From positions 434,001 through 498,000 of the forward strand of contig DATGLD010000048.1 in NCBI GenBank assembly GCA_035294305.1: DNA of 64,000 nucleotides. The letters run 5' to 3'. The position numbers and the translations under genes are program-made. Positions 15,785-23,231 of this stretch are shown piece by piece. This DNA comes from DASRBN01 sp035294305. Its GTDB lineage: Bacteria > Chloroflexota > Ktedonobacteria > Ktedonobacterales > Ktedonobacteraceae. The notes under the pieces were generated by a model. The model searched no databases. It had not been told where the DNA came from and was given only the letters and a program-made list of their open reading frames with translations. Numbering within the stretch: the first letter of the stretch is position 1; each line of letters starts with the position of its first letter.

Positions 15785-16095
15785 GGGCAAATAAAAACGC
15801 CCTTCATCCTTTCATTAAGGACGAAGAGCGATCAAATACGGCTCTCGTGGTACCACCTTCATTCGTTGATGCCTCGCGGCACCAACCTCGTGGAGTATGT
15901 TTCATACTCACGCCCGATTACGGGGGCACCCGGCGGAGTTCTACTCTCGCGCGCGGCGATTTCTTCTCGCGGCTCAGGGTCTTTATTCACAGCGCATTGA
16001 CGTATGGGCTTTCCACCAACTGCCCATTCTCTGGACGCAACGGCTACTGTTACTCGTCCCTTCGAAGCCTTTGTTTTATGAAGTTTTCCGTGTGT
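15785..16095 (-). promoter_or_regulatory. T-box riboswitch 1 (lysine type), distal copy
   Basis: A compact, complete T-box leader on the minus strand. Stem I runs from GGGACGAGTAACAG through CCAGAGAATGGGC and the GTTGGTGGAAAGCCC loop to the specifier side GUGAAUAAAGACCCUGAGC; AAA (Lys) is at 15982-15984. GAGTATG-AAA-CATACTC forms stem III. The T-box GGTGGTACCACG is at about 15848-15859. The terminator stem CGCTCTTCGTCCTT with its partner and a T5 run is at about 15791-15826. Its variable base U fits a tRNA with discriminator A. Choosing AAA over the overlapping UAA is an inference, as no tRNA reads UAA. Confidence 0.9.
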
Positions 16096-16100
16096 TAGTG

Positions 16101-16132
16101 AATGTATAACATATGGGCGGTTGAGTTGTCAA
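16101..16132 (-). promoter_or_regulatory. Promoter of the lysine operon
   Basis: On the minus strand, TTGACA (16127-16132) is followed after 18 bases by TATACA (16103-16108), or after 17 by TTATAC. Transcription would start near 16095, just before the first T-box. Confidence 0.7.
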
Positions 16133-16327
16133 GGATTTTTTCCGGGCGCCGAAAAATTGGGCCTCGCAATAAACAGGCTATTGTCGTTGCATAAGGAAAC
16201 TGTGATAGGTGTATAAAATTTTTCTTGTGGCAAGAGGGCCACCATGATAAACGAATATGTTACACTTAATGACAGAAGGGGACTACTTTCGAGCGAGAAA
16301 CGGCTAGTTTTGAGGGGAGGCACAGCG

Positions 16328-16717
16328 ATGACGAATTTTACTTTAGATGGCCAAAACGTATCGATTCGCGATCAGGCTGGCAACATTGCAGTTCTCAATC
16401 CGCTTGAGGCGTTACAGCTGTTGCAATGGTTATCTGAGCATAACAATATATTGCTCAGTTCGGCCCGGCAGTCGATCAATGTGGGGCAAAATGTGGGGCA
16501 GGAACTTGAGATTCATCTTTACCAGGAAAACCTGGGCCACCTGGATGAACTGAAGGCGGCCTTGCCCGGTTTGCATGAATACAGGCCGCCGGCCAGGGTG
16601 CTAAGCGTTCCGCTGGAAGAGGTGACCGAACGGGCGATTGAGTTGCTGAAGGAGTTTCAAGTTGAATACTGGATTCATCCCTTGCTGGATGAAGATGATG
16701 TGTTCGCGCAGGCATAA
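16328..16717 (+). CDS. Conserved-looking hypothetical protein
   Basis: A 129-residue protein of no family I recognise. The start is placed at the ATG at 16328, preceded by GAGGGGAGG; an in-frame ATG at 16244 has no such site. It has no signal peptide or membrane segment. The N-terminal half (about 1-45) is strand-rich and ends in a leucine-rich helix. The middle has a repeat-like INVGQNVGQE. The C-terminus is acidic and helical (VTERAIELLKEFQVEY). The base composition is like that of its neighbours. It is divergent from the lysine operon promoter and has no clear partner gene. Confidence 0.6.
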   Translation: MTNFTLDGQNVSIRDQAGNIAVLNPLEALQLLQWLSEHNNILLSSARQSINVGQNVGQELEIHLYQENLGHLDELKAALPGLHEYRPPARVLSVPLEEVTERAIELLKEFQVEYWIHPLLDEDDVFAQA

Positions 16718-16731
16718 ATTATGAATTTTAA

Positions 16732-16932
16732 GGTATTCAGGCAGCTATCCGAGAGGCCAATCATGAATTTTCACGAACCGCTTTGGCAGCGAGCCTGGAC
16801 CGATTCATCGACCGGAATGAAATTGTGAAGGCTATGCAGAAAGCCGGTTATGACGATATTGCTGTTCTCTATCACTCATCCGTGCTTTCAGGGGACTGGC
16901 GTAAGCAGGGAAATCCTCCATATCAGATCTGA
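16732..16932 (+). pseudogene. Gene remnant without a start codon
   Basis: A 66-codon open frame begins right after a stop codon and has no usable start. Its translation looks like real protein, with helix-type segments such as SLDRFIDRNEIVKAMQKAGY and DIAVLYHSSVLSGDWRKQG. It could be the C-terminal end of a gene whose front was lost. I do not recognise the family. The remaining 139 bases up to the next gene show nothing but its ribosome site. Confidence 0.35.
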
Positions 16933-17071
16933 GCTTCTACAGTAACAAGAGGTGCGGCGACATAGGCTCTGGAATAGCCATTTCGTCCACCTCTTGTCCT
17001 CCTATGGTAGAATTGCGCATAGAATTGCAGCGTGAGAGACCCCATACAGGCTACAGTAAGGAGCGGAAATA

Positions 17072-17710
17072 ATGGCAGGAGATTGGATTGATGTTTCGGT
17101 GCCACTACACAGCGGCATGGTTCATTGGCCGGATAATCCGCCTGTTTCGATAGAACGCGTGCTGGATATGAGCAGGGGTGATGCCGCGAATGTTTCGAAG
17201 CTTTCAATGGGGGCGCATACGGGGACGCATATGGATGCGCCGGTTCATTTCTTTCCTGATGGGAAAGGCATCGATACTATGCCTATAACTGCCGTTATTG
17301 GTCAGGCAAGGGTGATTGAGATTGCTGATCCTGAGTCGATTAAACCGGATGAGTTGCGAGCGCGTCAAATACAGGCGGGCGAACGTGTTCTTTTCAAGAC
17401 GCGCAATTCATCGAGGTGCTGGCAGGTGGATGAGTTTGTCAAGGAGTTCGTGTATATTTCTGCTGAGGCCGCGCAATACCTGGCGGAACAAAAGATACAG
17501 GCGGTTGGGGTCGATTATCTCTCGGTTGGGGGGTTCTTCAAGGATGGGGCGGCGACCCATCATGCGCTGCTGGGAGCGGGCATCTGGATTATCGAGGGAC
17601 TGAACCTTACCAACGTACAACCAGGGCTGGTTGAACTGATCTGCCTGCCAATCAAGATTGTGGGGAGTGATGGCGCACCGGCGCGCGCGATCTTGCGCCC
17701 GCTGAGCTAA
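17072..17710 (+). CDS. Cyclase-family metal hydrolase (kynurenine formamidase-like)
   Basis: A 212-residue protein with the cyclase-family motif HTGTHMDAPVHF at about residues 50-61, which supplies the metal ligands. The N-terminus IDVSVPLHSGMVHWPDNP and the later VGVDYLSVGG also fit. Relatives include KynB, which cleaves N-formylkynurenine, and hydrolases of other amides or lactones. Nothing here points to tryptophan breakdown, so the substrate is left open. The ribosome site TAAGGAG lies before the ATG. A glycogen-binding-like protein follows 25 bases downstream, probably in the same transcript. Confidence 0.87.
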   Translation: MAGDWIDVSVPLHSGMVHWPDNPPVSIERVLDMSRGDAANVSKLSMGAHTGTHMDAPVHFFPDGKGIDTMPITAVIGQARVIEIADPESIKPDELRARQIQAGERVLFKTRNSSRCWQVDEFVKEFVYISAEAAQYLAEQKIQAVGVDYLSVGGFFKDGAATHHALLGAGIWIIEGLNLTNVQPGLVELICLPIKIVGSDGAPARAILRPLS

Positions 17711-17735
17711 AAATAACATAGTGTGAGAAAAGCCT

Positions 17736-18065
17736 ATGATTCACAAGTCATTTATCGAAACAGAGCGAGGCCCTATTGCGCGAGTCACGTTTACTCTGCC
17801 GGAGAGTATCTGGGCTGATACCATCTACCTGGTGGGTGATTTCAACGGATGGAACCAGACATCACATCCTTTTCGACCTGACCGGGAAGGAAACTGGACG
17901 ATCACCGTTGACCTGGAGGTGGGTCGCCGGTATGAATTTCGCTACCGGCGTGATGGGGAATGGATGAATGATAGCCAGGCCGACGGGTATGTGAGCAACC
18001 CGCACGGGAGCGACAACTTTCTCGTGATTACTAACCCCAATTTTAAGCGCAATCATGAGGGATGA
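17736..18065 (+). CDS. Small isoamylase early-set / CBM48-like carbohydrate-binding protein
   Basis: A 109-residue protein that is almost entirely one immunoglobulin-like early-set domain: VGDFNGWNQTSHPF, then GNWTITVDLEVGRRYEFRYRRDG and NDSQADGYVSNPHG. These are typical of CBM48 and AMPK glycogen-binding domains, with the tryptophans that stack on glucose chains. Stand-alone copies are known in bacteria; they may bind glycogen or starch. The genome piece also has glgC and glgA, but far away. It follows the cyclase-like gene at a short distance. Confidence 0.82.
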   Translation: MIHKSFIETERGPIARVTFTLPESIWADTIYLVGDFNGWNQTSHPFRPDREGNWTITVDLEVGRRYEFRYRRDGEWMNDSQADGYVSNPHGSDNFLVITNPNFKRNHEG

Positions 18066-18102
18066 GATGCCCATTCTTACTGGGCGCTAACTAATCACAA
18101 GA

Positions 18103-18198
18103 GCAGCCTGGCGAGCCCTGCTCGAGTTCAACGGCGATGTGAAGCGAACCGGCACATTGGTGCGGCGAGGAAATGCGCCCGGTGAGGGCTCCGGCTGC
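18103..18198. ncRNA. Candidate structured RNA (multi-branched fold)
   Basis: GCAGCC at 18103-18108 and GAGCCCT at 18113-18119 pair with AGGGCTC at 18185-18191 and GGCTGC at 18193-18198. Inside are two further helices, GCAC-ATTG-GTGC and GGCG-AGGAAATG-CGCC, themselves enclosed by CCGG/CCGG. Such nesting is hard to get by chance and suggests a folded RNA, perhaps the remnant of an intron or an untranslated leader. The strand is not known. The rest of 18066-18351 shows only the kinase ribosome site. Confidence 0.4.
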
Positions 18199-18351
18199 AA
18201 GAATACCGCCTACAACTTGCTAATAATATTCACAAGGCTATTTTCCCAATGATCAAAAGAGCTTGCTTTCCCAAATGCTTCTGTTATACTATTCGTAGGA
18301 ATCAGAATGATGAAGCAAAAGTAAATATTTCTTATAGAGAAGGGGCAAACG

Positions 18352-20055
18352 ATGGCACTAGAAGAACTTCAGAATGGCCGCTATCATCGTATGCGTTTAC
18401 TCGGTACAGGCGGTATGGGTGAAGTATATCTAATGGAAGATACGCGCGTCAGCCGGCAGGTTGCCATCAAGGTTACACGAACTGAGGCCTCGCCATATCC
18501 TGACAGTGAGACCACTCGAGATGCGGCACGCCTCTTCCAGAGAGAGGCAAGGGCTGTGGCAGCCCTTGAACATCCCAATATCCTGCCACTTTATGATTTT
18601 GGTGAAGAAAACCTTGATGCCTCGACTATTACTTATATGGTGATGCCATATTGCAGCGATGGGTCACTGGCGTACTGGCTGCGACAGCATGGCACTGATG
18701 ATCCACTCTCATTACAGGATATAGCATACCTGGTAAATCAGGCCACAGATGCCCTGCAATATGCCCATGATCACCAGGTTTATCATCTGGATGTCAAGGC
18801 TTCAAATTTTCTTTTGCGCCGTAATCCGAAGAACCAAAAGCGCCCTACGCTCCTGCTCGCCGATTTTGGTCTTGCACGCACCAGCGCCACGATTTCGAGC
18901 TCCAGCCGCACGATACGCGGCACACCCACCGCGATGGCTCCCGAGCAATGGAGCAGCAAACCGGAGGCCGCAACCGACCAGTACGCGCTGGCCGTCATGA
19001 CATACGAAATGCTGACAGGACGCCCCCCTTTCATGGGCTCAATGGAACAATTAATGTTCCAGCATTTCTCTGCCGAACCAGCCCCTCCCAGCACTATCAA
19101 TCCACAACTACCAGCGGCAATCGACCCTGTCATATTGCGGGCCTTAGCGAAGAAACCCGAGGACCGGTTTTCGTCTGTCTACAATTTTGCAGAGGCATTC
19201 GAACAGGCGGTGAATTCGGCGTCAGATAAATTGATTGTTGTTGAACACCAGCAGCCAAATGCGCGTCCGACGCCAGATTCCATCAGCGATGCCGAGACGT
19301 TTTATACAGCCAGCCGCGAGAAAGCTCCTATCAGCCTGGCTCCAATAATTGGCACCTCGACACCGGATGCTACCAATAAAATAGACTCCTACAACACCAG
19401 CACCGGCCATGATATGCCGACGGTTGCTACCTCCGATTCGGGCCCTATCACCAGCGAACGGGGGGTTGAGACTGCAATTGCACCCGCCCCTAGAAAGCGC
19501 ACGACATCCTATCCGGTGATTATCGGTATTATCTCGGGCGTGGTAATTCTTCTCTTAATTGGGTATGGCATCTTTTATTTCACATCGAGCGGCCACCAGC
19601 CTTCCAGCACTGGAAATTCCGTACTTACAACACACGAACTAACCGCGACGGCGATTGCAAAAGCGCCAACACAAGCCCTATCACCGACAGCCAGCCCCAC
19701 CCCAACGATTCCTCCTGGTTTGTATATTGCTGATACGTACAATGGGACAATGACCAATTCGCTGACAAATCAGACAATGGCTATTAGTGTGTTTATTCGC
19801 CAGACTAAAGGGAGCGGCATCTTAAATGGCTCGGTGACCTTTACTGCATCACAGCAAATCCATATCCTGAGCGGGACTGTTGATCTGCAAGGGAATTTCA
19901 CCTTTACGGCGCAGGCTTCTCCGCAACCATATGTCTACTATGGTACAGTGCAGAAAAACGGGCAGGATACTTTTCTCCATGGAAACTTTTGCAACAGCGC
20001 TACAAACGTGTGTAATGCGAATCTTGGATTTTTCACGGTTGGCCCTGGGTACTAA
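18352..20055 (+). CDS. Membrane Ser/Thr protein kinase with extracytoplasmic domain
   Basis: A 567-residue protein. Residues about 10-285 are a eukaryotic-type kinase: glycine loop LGTGGMGEVYL, VAIKV lysine, catalytic loop YHLDVKASNFLL (Asp about 146; the usual HRD is HLD), metal-binding DFG (about 171) and APEQW. A variable, Ser/Thr-rich linker follows. One membrane helix lies at about 385-409. The outer domain of about 150 residues has a TATAIAKAPTQ-type spacer and then a strand-rich region. The kinase would be inside and the sensor outside. No PASTA or lipoprotein signal is seen. No neighbour reveals the substrate. The start has an AGAAGGGG ribosome site. Confidence 0.9.
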   Translation: MALEELQNGRYHRMRLLGTGGMGEVYLMEDTRVSRQVAIKVTRTEASPYPDSETTRDAARLFQREARAVAALEHPNILPLYDFGEENLDASTITYMVMPYCSDGSLAYWLRQHGTDDPLSLQDIAYLVNQATDALQYAHDHQVYHLDVKASNFLLRRNPKNQKRPTLLLADFGLARTSATISSSSRTIRGTPTAMAPEQWSSKPEAATDQYALAVMTYEMLTGRPPFMGSMEQLMFQHFSAEPAPPSTINPQLPAAIDPVILRALAKKPEDRFSSVYNFAEAFEQAVNSASDKLIVVEHQQPNARPTPDSISDAETFYTASREKAPISLAPIIGTSTPDATNKIDSYNTSTGHDMPTVATSDSGPITSERGVETAIAPAPRKRTTSYPVIIGIISGVVILLLIGYGIFYFTSSGHQPSSTGNSVLTTHELTATAIAKAPTQALSPTASPTPTIPPGLYIADTYNGTMTNSLTNQTMAISVFIRQTKGSGILNGSVTFTASQQIHILSGTVDLQGNFTFTAQASPQPYVYYGTVQKNGQDTFLHGNFCNSATNVCNANLGFFTVGPGY

Positions 20056-20071
20056 TTACGAATAATAACCT

Positions 20072-20099
20072 TTGACAAATTTATCCAGCAGAGTATACA
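20072..20099 (+). promoter_or_regulatory. Promoter upstream of the first acyl-CoA ligase gene
   Basis: TTGACA at 20072-20077 is followed after 16 bases by TATACA (20094-20099). TGACAAAT here and ATTTGTCA at about 20120-20127 form an inverted pair around the start region, which could be an operator. Confidence 0.5.
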
Positions 20100-20157
20100 T
20101 TTATGAGGATAGGACGATATATTTGTCAGAGTTCGTTGTTGTTCACGGAGAATATTC

Positions 20158-20178
20158 ATGAAAAGGTATGGGGCCTGA
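20158..20178 (+). CDS. Possible six-codon upstream reading frame
   Basis: A GGAG motif is followed by ATG at 20158 and the peptide MKRYGA, ending three bases before the start of the ligase gene. The ligase start itself has no good ribosome site, so the short frame may deliver ribosomes to it. This is weak evidence. Confidence 0.25.
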   Translation: MKRYGA

Positions 20179-20181
20179 CGA

Positions 20182-21780
20182 ATGCAAAAGGAACTCTTCC
20201 GCCCATCGCTGCACTATCCATCCCATCCCTACGATGAAATGCTGGCCCGTACAGCTGAACGCTTTCCCGAAAATGAGGCCGTCCTTTTTAACGATGAAAA
20301 CGTGACGTACCGCGAGTTGGACGCGCTGGTAAATGTTTTCGCTCAGGCGCTAGTAGATATGGGAATAGGCAAGGGCCAGCAGGTGTGCCTGTTCATGGGC
20401 AATCGACCCGAGTACCTGATTAGCTGGTTTGCCATCATTCGCGCGGGCGCGGTGGCCAGTCCTATGAACCCCTCTTACAAAGAGCGCGAGGTCGCCTATC
20501 AATTGAGCAATAGCCAGGCGGTGGCGGTTATTGTGCAGCATGAGCTGCTCCCGATTGTTGAGGCGGTTCGCGCGGAAACCGCGGCTTTGAAGCATGTGAT
20601 TACGGCTGGCTCAGGTCCAGGTTTAAGGCATGCAGAGTTGCAGATATATTCTTTCAGCGATTTGCTGCAAAACTACGCACCTGTGTCACCAGTTCGCGAG
20701 CAATGGGAGTGGGAAGATTTGATAGCGCTGCCGTACAGCAGCGGTACGACGGGATTGCCCAAGGGTGTCATGCTTAGCCATAAAAACATGGTGTGTAATG
20801 CGTACCAGTCGGTCGCTACGGCGCGTATCACTTACGCGGATCGTTTGCTGGTGTTTGTGCCGCTTTATCATATCTATGGCATTATGCTGCTGGGGTTGGC
20901 GGCGATGACCGGTGCAACGATTGTGTTGATGGAACGATTTGATCCTGGCGAATGCCTGCGGCTAATCCAGGAGCAGCGCATTACGATTCTCTATAGCGTG
21001 CCACAGGTGCTGGCGGTGCTAAGCGACTGGCCGCAGTTGAAGGACTATGATTTGCATACCGTGCGTTTTACGCAATGTGGCGCGGCACCCGTACCTCCCG
21101 CATTGGCTCGTCGCTTTGAGGAGCGCACGCATGTAACGGTTATGACCTCGTATGGGCTGACCGAGGCGGCGCCGGGAACGCATTCCAACCCGGTTTATAA
21201 CCCACGGCTCATTAAGGTCGAAACGATTGGCCTGCCGATTCATGATACGAAACAGAAGATTGTTGATATTGAGACGGGGCTGGTTGAACTGGGGGTGGGC
21301 GAAGAGGGCGAATTGATCATCCAGGGGCCGCAGGTGATGCAGGGATACTGGAAGGCACCGGAGGCGACCGCCGAAGCGCTGCGCAATGGCTGGCTGCATA
21401 CAGGCGATATCGGCTGGCGCGACGAGGATGGATATGTCACAATCACCGACCGCAAAAAGGAGTTGATCAAGTATAAGGGTTTCAGCGTCGCTCCTGCTCA
21501 GCTCGAAGCGTTGCTGCTGGAACATCCAGCTGTGGCCGACGTAGCGGTGATTGCTAAAGCGGACGACGAGGCGGGAGAAATTCCCAAGGCTTTTGTCGTA
21601 CGCAGAGCAGGCTACGAAGCGGTAAGCGCGGATGAATTGATACTCTGGGCAAATGGGAAGCTGGCCGCCTATAAGAACGTGCGCGAGGTGGAATTTATCG
21701 ATGCCATTCCCAGAAATCCTTCGGGCAAGATTTTGCGCCGCATTCTGAAGGAGCAAGAACGACGCAGGATGGGCTTATAA
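20182..21780 (+). CDS. Acyl-CoA ligase (long-chain fatty acid/coumarate-CoA ligase type)
   Basis: A 532-residue adenylate-forming enzyme. The signatures are ATP-binding YSSGTTGLPKGVMLSHKN (about residue 187), YGLTEAAP, HTGDIGWRDEDGYVTITDRKKELIKYKGF and the catalytic lysine in PRNPSGKILRR near the end. It activates a carboxylic acid with ATP and loads it on coenzyme A. Similarity spans fatty acid and 4-coumarate ligases, so the acid cannot be named. An amidohydrolase gene follows 30 bases later. With the MFS transporter and a second CoA ligase nearby, it suggests use of an imported organic acid. Confidence 0.9.
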   Translation: MQKELFRPSLHYPSHPYDEMLARTAERFPENEAVLFNDENVTYRELDALVNVFAQALVDMGIGKGQQVCLFMGNRPEYLISWFAIIRAGAVASPMNPSYKEREVAYQLSNSQAVAVIVQHELLPIVEAVRAETAALKHVITAGSGPGLRHAELQIYSFSDLLQNYAPVSPVREQWEWEDLIALPYSSGTTGLPKGVMLSHKNMVCNAYQSVATARITYADRLLVFVPLYHIYGIMLLGLAAMTGATIVLMERFDPGECLRLIQEQRITILYSVPQVLAVLSDWPQLKDYDLHTVRFTQCGAAPVPPALARRFEERTHVTVMTSYGLTEAAPGTHSNPVYNPRLIKVETIGLPIHDTKQKIVDIETGLVELGVGEEGELIIQGPQVMQGYWKAPEATAEALRNGWLHTGDIGWRDEDGYVTITDRKKELIKYKGFSVAPAQLEALLLEHPAVADVAVIAKADDEAGEIPKAFVVRRAGYEAVSADELILWANGKLAAYKNVREVEFIDAIPRNPSGKILRRILKEQERRRMGL

Positions 21781-21810
21781 GGCTGACCAATAGACAGGAG
21801 AGCTACTGTC

Positions 21811-22686
21811 GTGGATATCCAGAACCTGGTCGCAATCGATGTACATACCCATGCTGAGGTGTCAAGCCGTATTCCTGATGACCCCTTGTGGCAGTCAATG
21901 CAGGAAGCATCAGCGAAGTATTTCAAGGATGAGGGGCCGCGCCCGACTATCCCTGAGATCGCGGCTTACTATCGCGAGCGAAAGATGGCCTGCGTGATTT
22001 TCCCCGTCGATATGGAGTCCACGACTGGGCTGGTGCGAGTGTCGAACGAGGAAGTGGCCGAGGTCGCTGCCGCGAATCCGGATGTACTGATTCCATTTGC
22101 CAGTATTGATCCGGCGAAGGGGAAGATGGGGGCGCGCGAAGCTCGTCGCCTGATCGAGCATTTCGGCGTGCGAGGCTTCAAATTTCATCCTTCTATGCAG
22201 GAGTTTTACCCGAACGATTCTAAGGCGTATGTGCTCTATGAGGTGATCGCGGAGGCCGGCTTGCCCGCGATTTTTCACACCGGGCACTCTGGCATCGGCA
22301 CCGGCATGCGCGGCGGTGGCGGCGTGCGTCTCAAGTACTCGAATCCGATGTATCTGGATGATGTAGCGGTCGATTTTCCCGATATGCCGATCATCATGGC
22401 GCATCCGTCATTTCCCTGGCAGGATGAGGCGCTCTCGGTCTGCCTCCATAAGCCGCAGGTGTATATTGATCTCTCCGGCTGGTCGCCCAAGTATTTCCCA
22501 CCGCAGTTGATCCAGTATGCAAATACGCTGCTCAAGCATAAAGTGCTGTTCGGCAGCGACTATCCATTGATTACTCCCGACCGCTGGCTGGCTGATTTTG
22601 AGCAGATTGCGATCAGGCCTGAGGTGCGCCCATTGATATTGAAGGAGAATGCTGTCAAGTTGCTGGGGCTGGATGCCTCAGCTTGA
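21811..22686 (+). CDS. Amidohydrolase-family protein (ACMSD-like)
   Basis: A 291-residue TIM-barrel protein starting at GTG with ribosome site CAGGAG. Metal ligands are visible as DVHTHAE at residues 10-16, FHTGHSG, MAHPSFPW and FGSDYP near residue 250. The family holds decarboxylases and hydrolases of unsaturated acids made during ring cleavage, such as aminocarboxymuconate semialdehyde decarboxylase and related lactonases. That role suits the ligase encoded just upstream, but the exact reaction is not known. The two genes are probably one transcript. Confidence 0.85.
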   Translation: MDIQNLVAIDVHTHAEVSSRIPDDPLWQSMQEASAKYFKDEGPRPTIPEIAAYYRERKMACVIFPVDMESTTGLVRVSNEEVAEVAAANPDVLIPFASIDPAKGKMGAREARRLIEHFGVRGFKFHPSMQEFYPNDSKAYVLYEVIAEAGLPAIFHTGHSGIGTGMRGGGGVRLKYSNPMYLDDVAVDFPDMPIIMAHPSFPWQDEALSVCLHKPQVYIDLSGWSPKYFPPQLIQYANTLLKHKVLFGSDYPLITPDRWLADFEQIAIRPEVRPLILKENAVKLLGLDASA

Positions 22687-22705
22687 AGATAGCGCAAAGG
22701 TTTCT

Positions 22706-23059
22706 CTAACAGTGGTCAAGCTGTGCCAGGAGGCGTTTGGGAGCGGTGATGCGGTAGCTCTCATCGACAAGATCGGCGACAATATCCCAGTCCACATCGA
22801 TATCGAGCCATATGCCGACCCAGCCATGATGCCCGACATAGGGGGGCACGAAATAGCGTTCAGGTTCGGAGCCTACCAGTACCTGCTGCGCTCCGGGACG
22901 GGCCTTGCACCATAGCGACATGCGCCCATCCATCTGGTGCTGCATGGCAAAAATTTTATCGCGCACTTTGAACGATGGGTCTCCCACGCCGCCTGTTTCG
23001 ACAGCTTCTGGATAGGCGAGGCAGATTGATCGCAGATGATCTAGCACATCTTTTTGCAT
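22706..23059 (-). CDS. MmcQ/YjbR family DNA-binding-like protein
   Basis: A 117-residue protein with the family pattern: LAYPEAVETGGVGDPSFKVRDKIFA at the N-terminus, RYFVPPYVGHHGWVGIWLD in the middle and ESYRITAPKRLLAQLD at the C-terminus. Members have a CyaY-like fold and are often called DNA-binding, but their job is unclear. The gene converges on the amidohydrolase gene with 19 bases between the stop codons. Confidence 0.87.
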   Translation of the reverse strand: MQKDVLDHLRSICLAYPEAVETGGVGDPSFKVRDKIFAMQHQMDGRMSLWCKARPGAQQVLVGSEPERYFVPPYVGHHGWVGIWLDIDVDWDIVADLVDESYRITAPKRLLAQLDHC

Positions 23060-23141
23060 GGGTTTGACTCATTGTTTTTTGATGAAAAATTCGGTGTTCA
23101 GGCCGATAATGAGTTTGAACAAATTATTCTGGTCATCCCGC

Positions 23142-23230
23142 GGGGGCCGATGAATGGGTGGTGGGCGCGATCAATCGGCCCCTACGGGGTGTGGCGGACG
23201 ACCATGAGGGTACGCCCCTTCGGGTCAGCG
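23142..23230. repeat. Family C repeat between MmcQ and MFS genes
   Basis: GGGCGCGATCAATCGGCCCC (from about 23163) is preceded by an inverted GGGGCCGAT at about 23144 and followed by CGACCATGAGGGTACGCCCC, a family B half. Related copies are at 34345-34375 and about 38497-38535. Confidence 0.65.
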
Positions 23231-23231
23231 A

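Noticed and set aside
15203..16243. Arginine-type T-box reading
   Set aside because: No arginine codon (CGN, AGA, AGG) lies at the specifier position in either copy; the operon contains the full homocitrate branch, which belongs to lysine.
21019..21756. 245-codon minus-strand frame opposite the acyl-CoA ligase
   Set aside because: Antisense shadow of a conserved enzyme; composition follows from codon use of the real gene.
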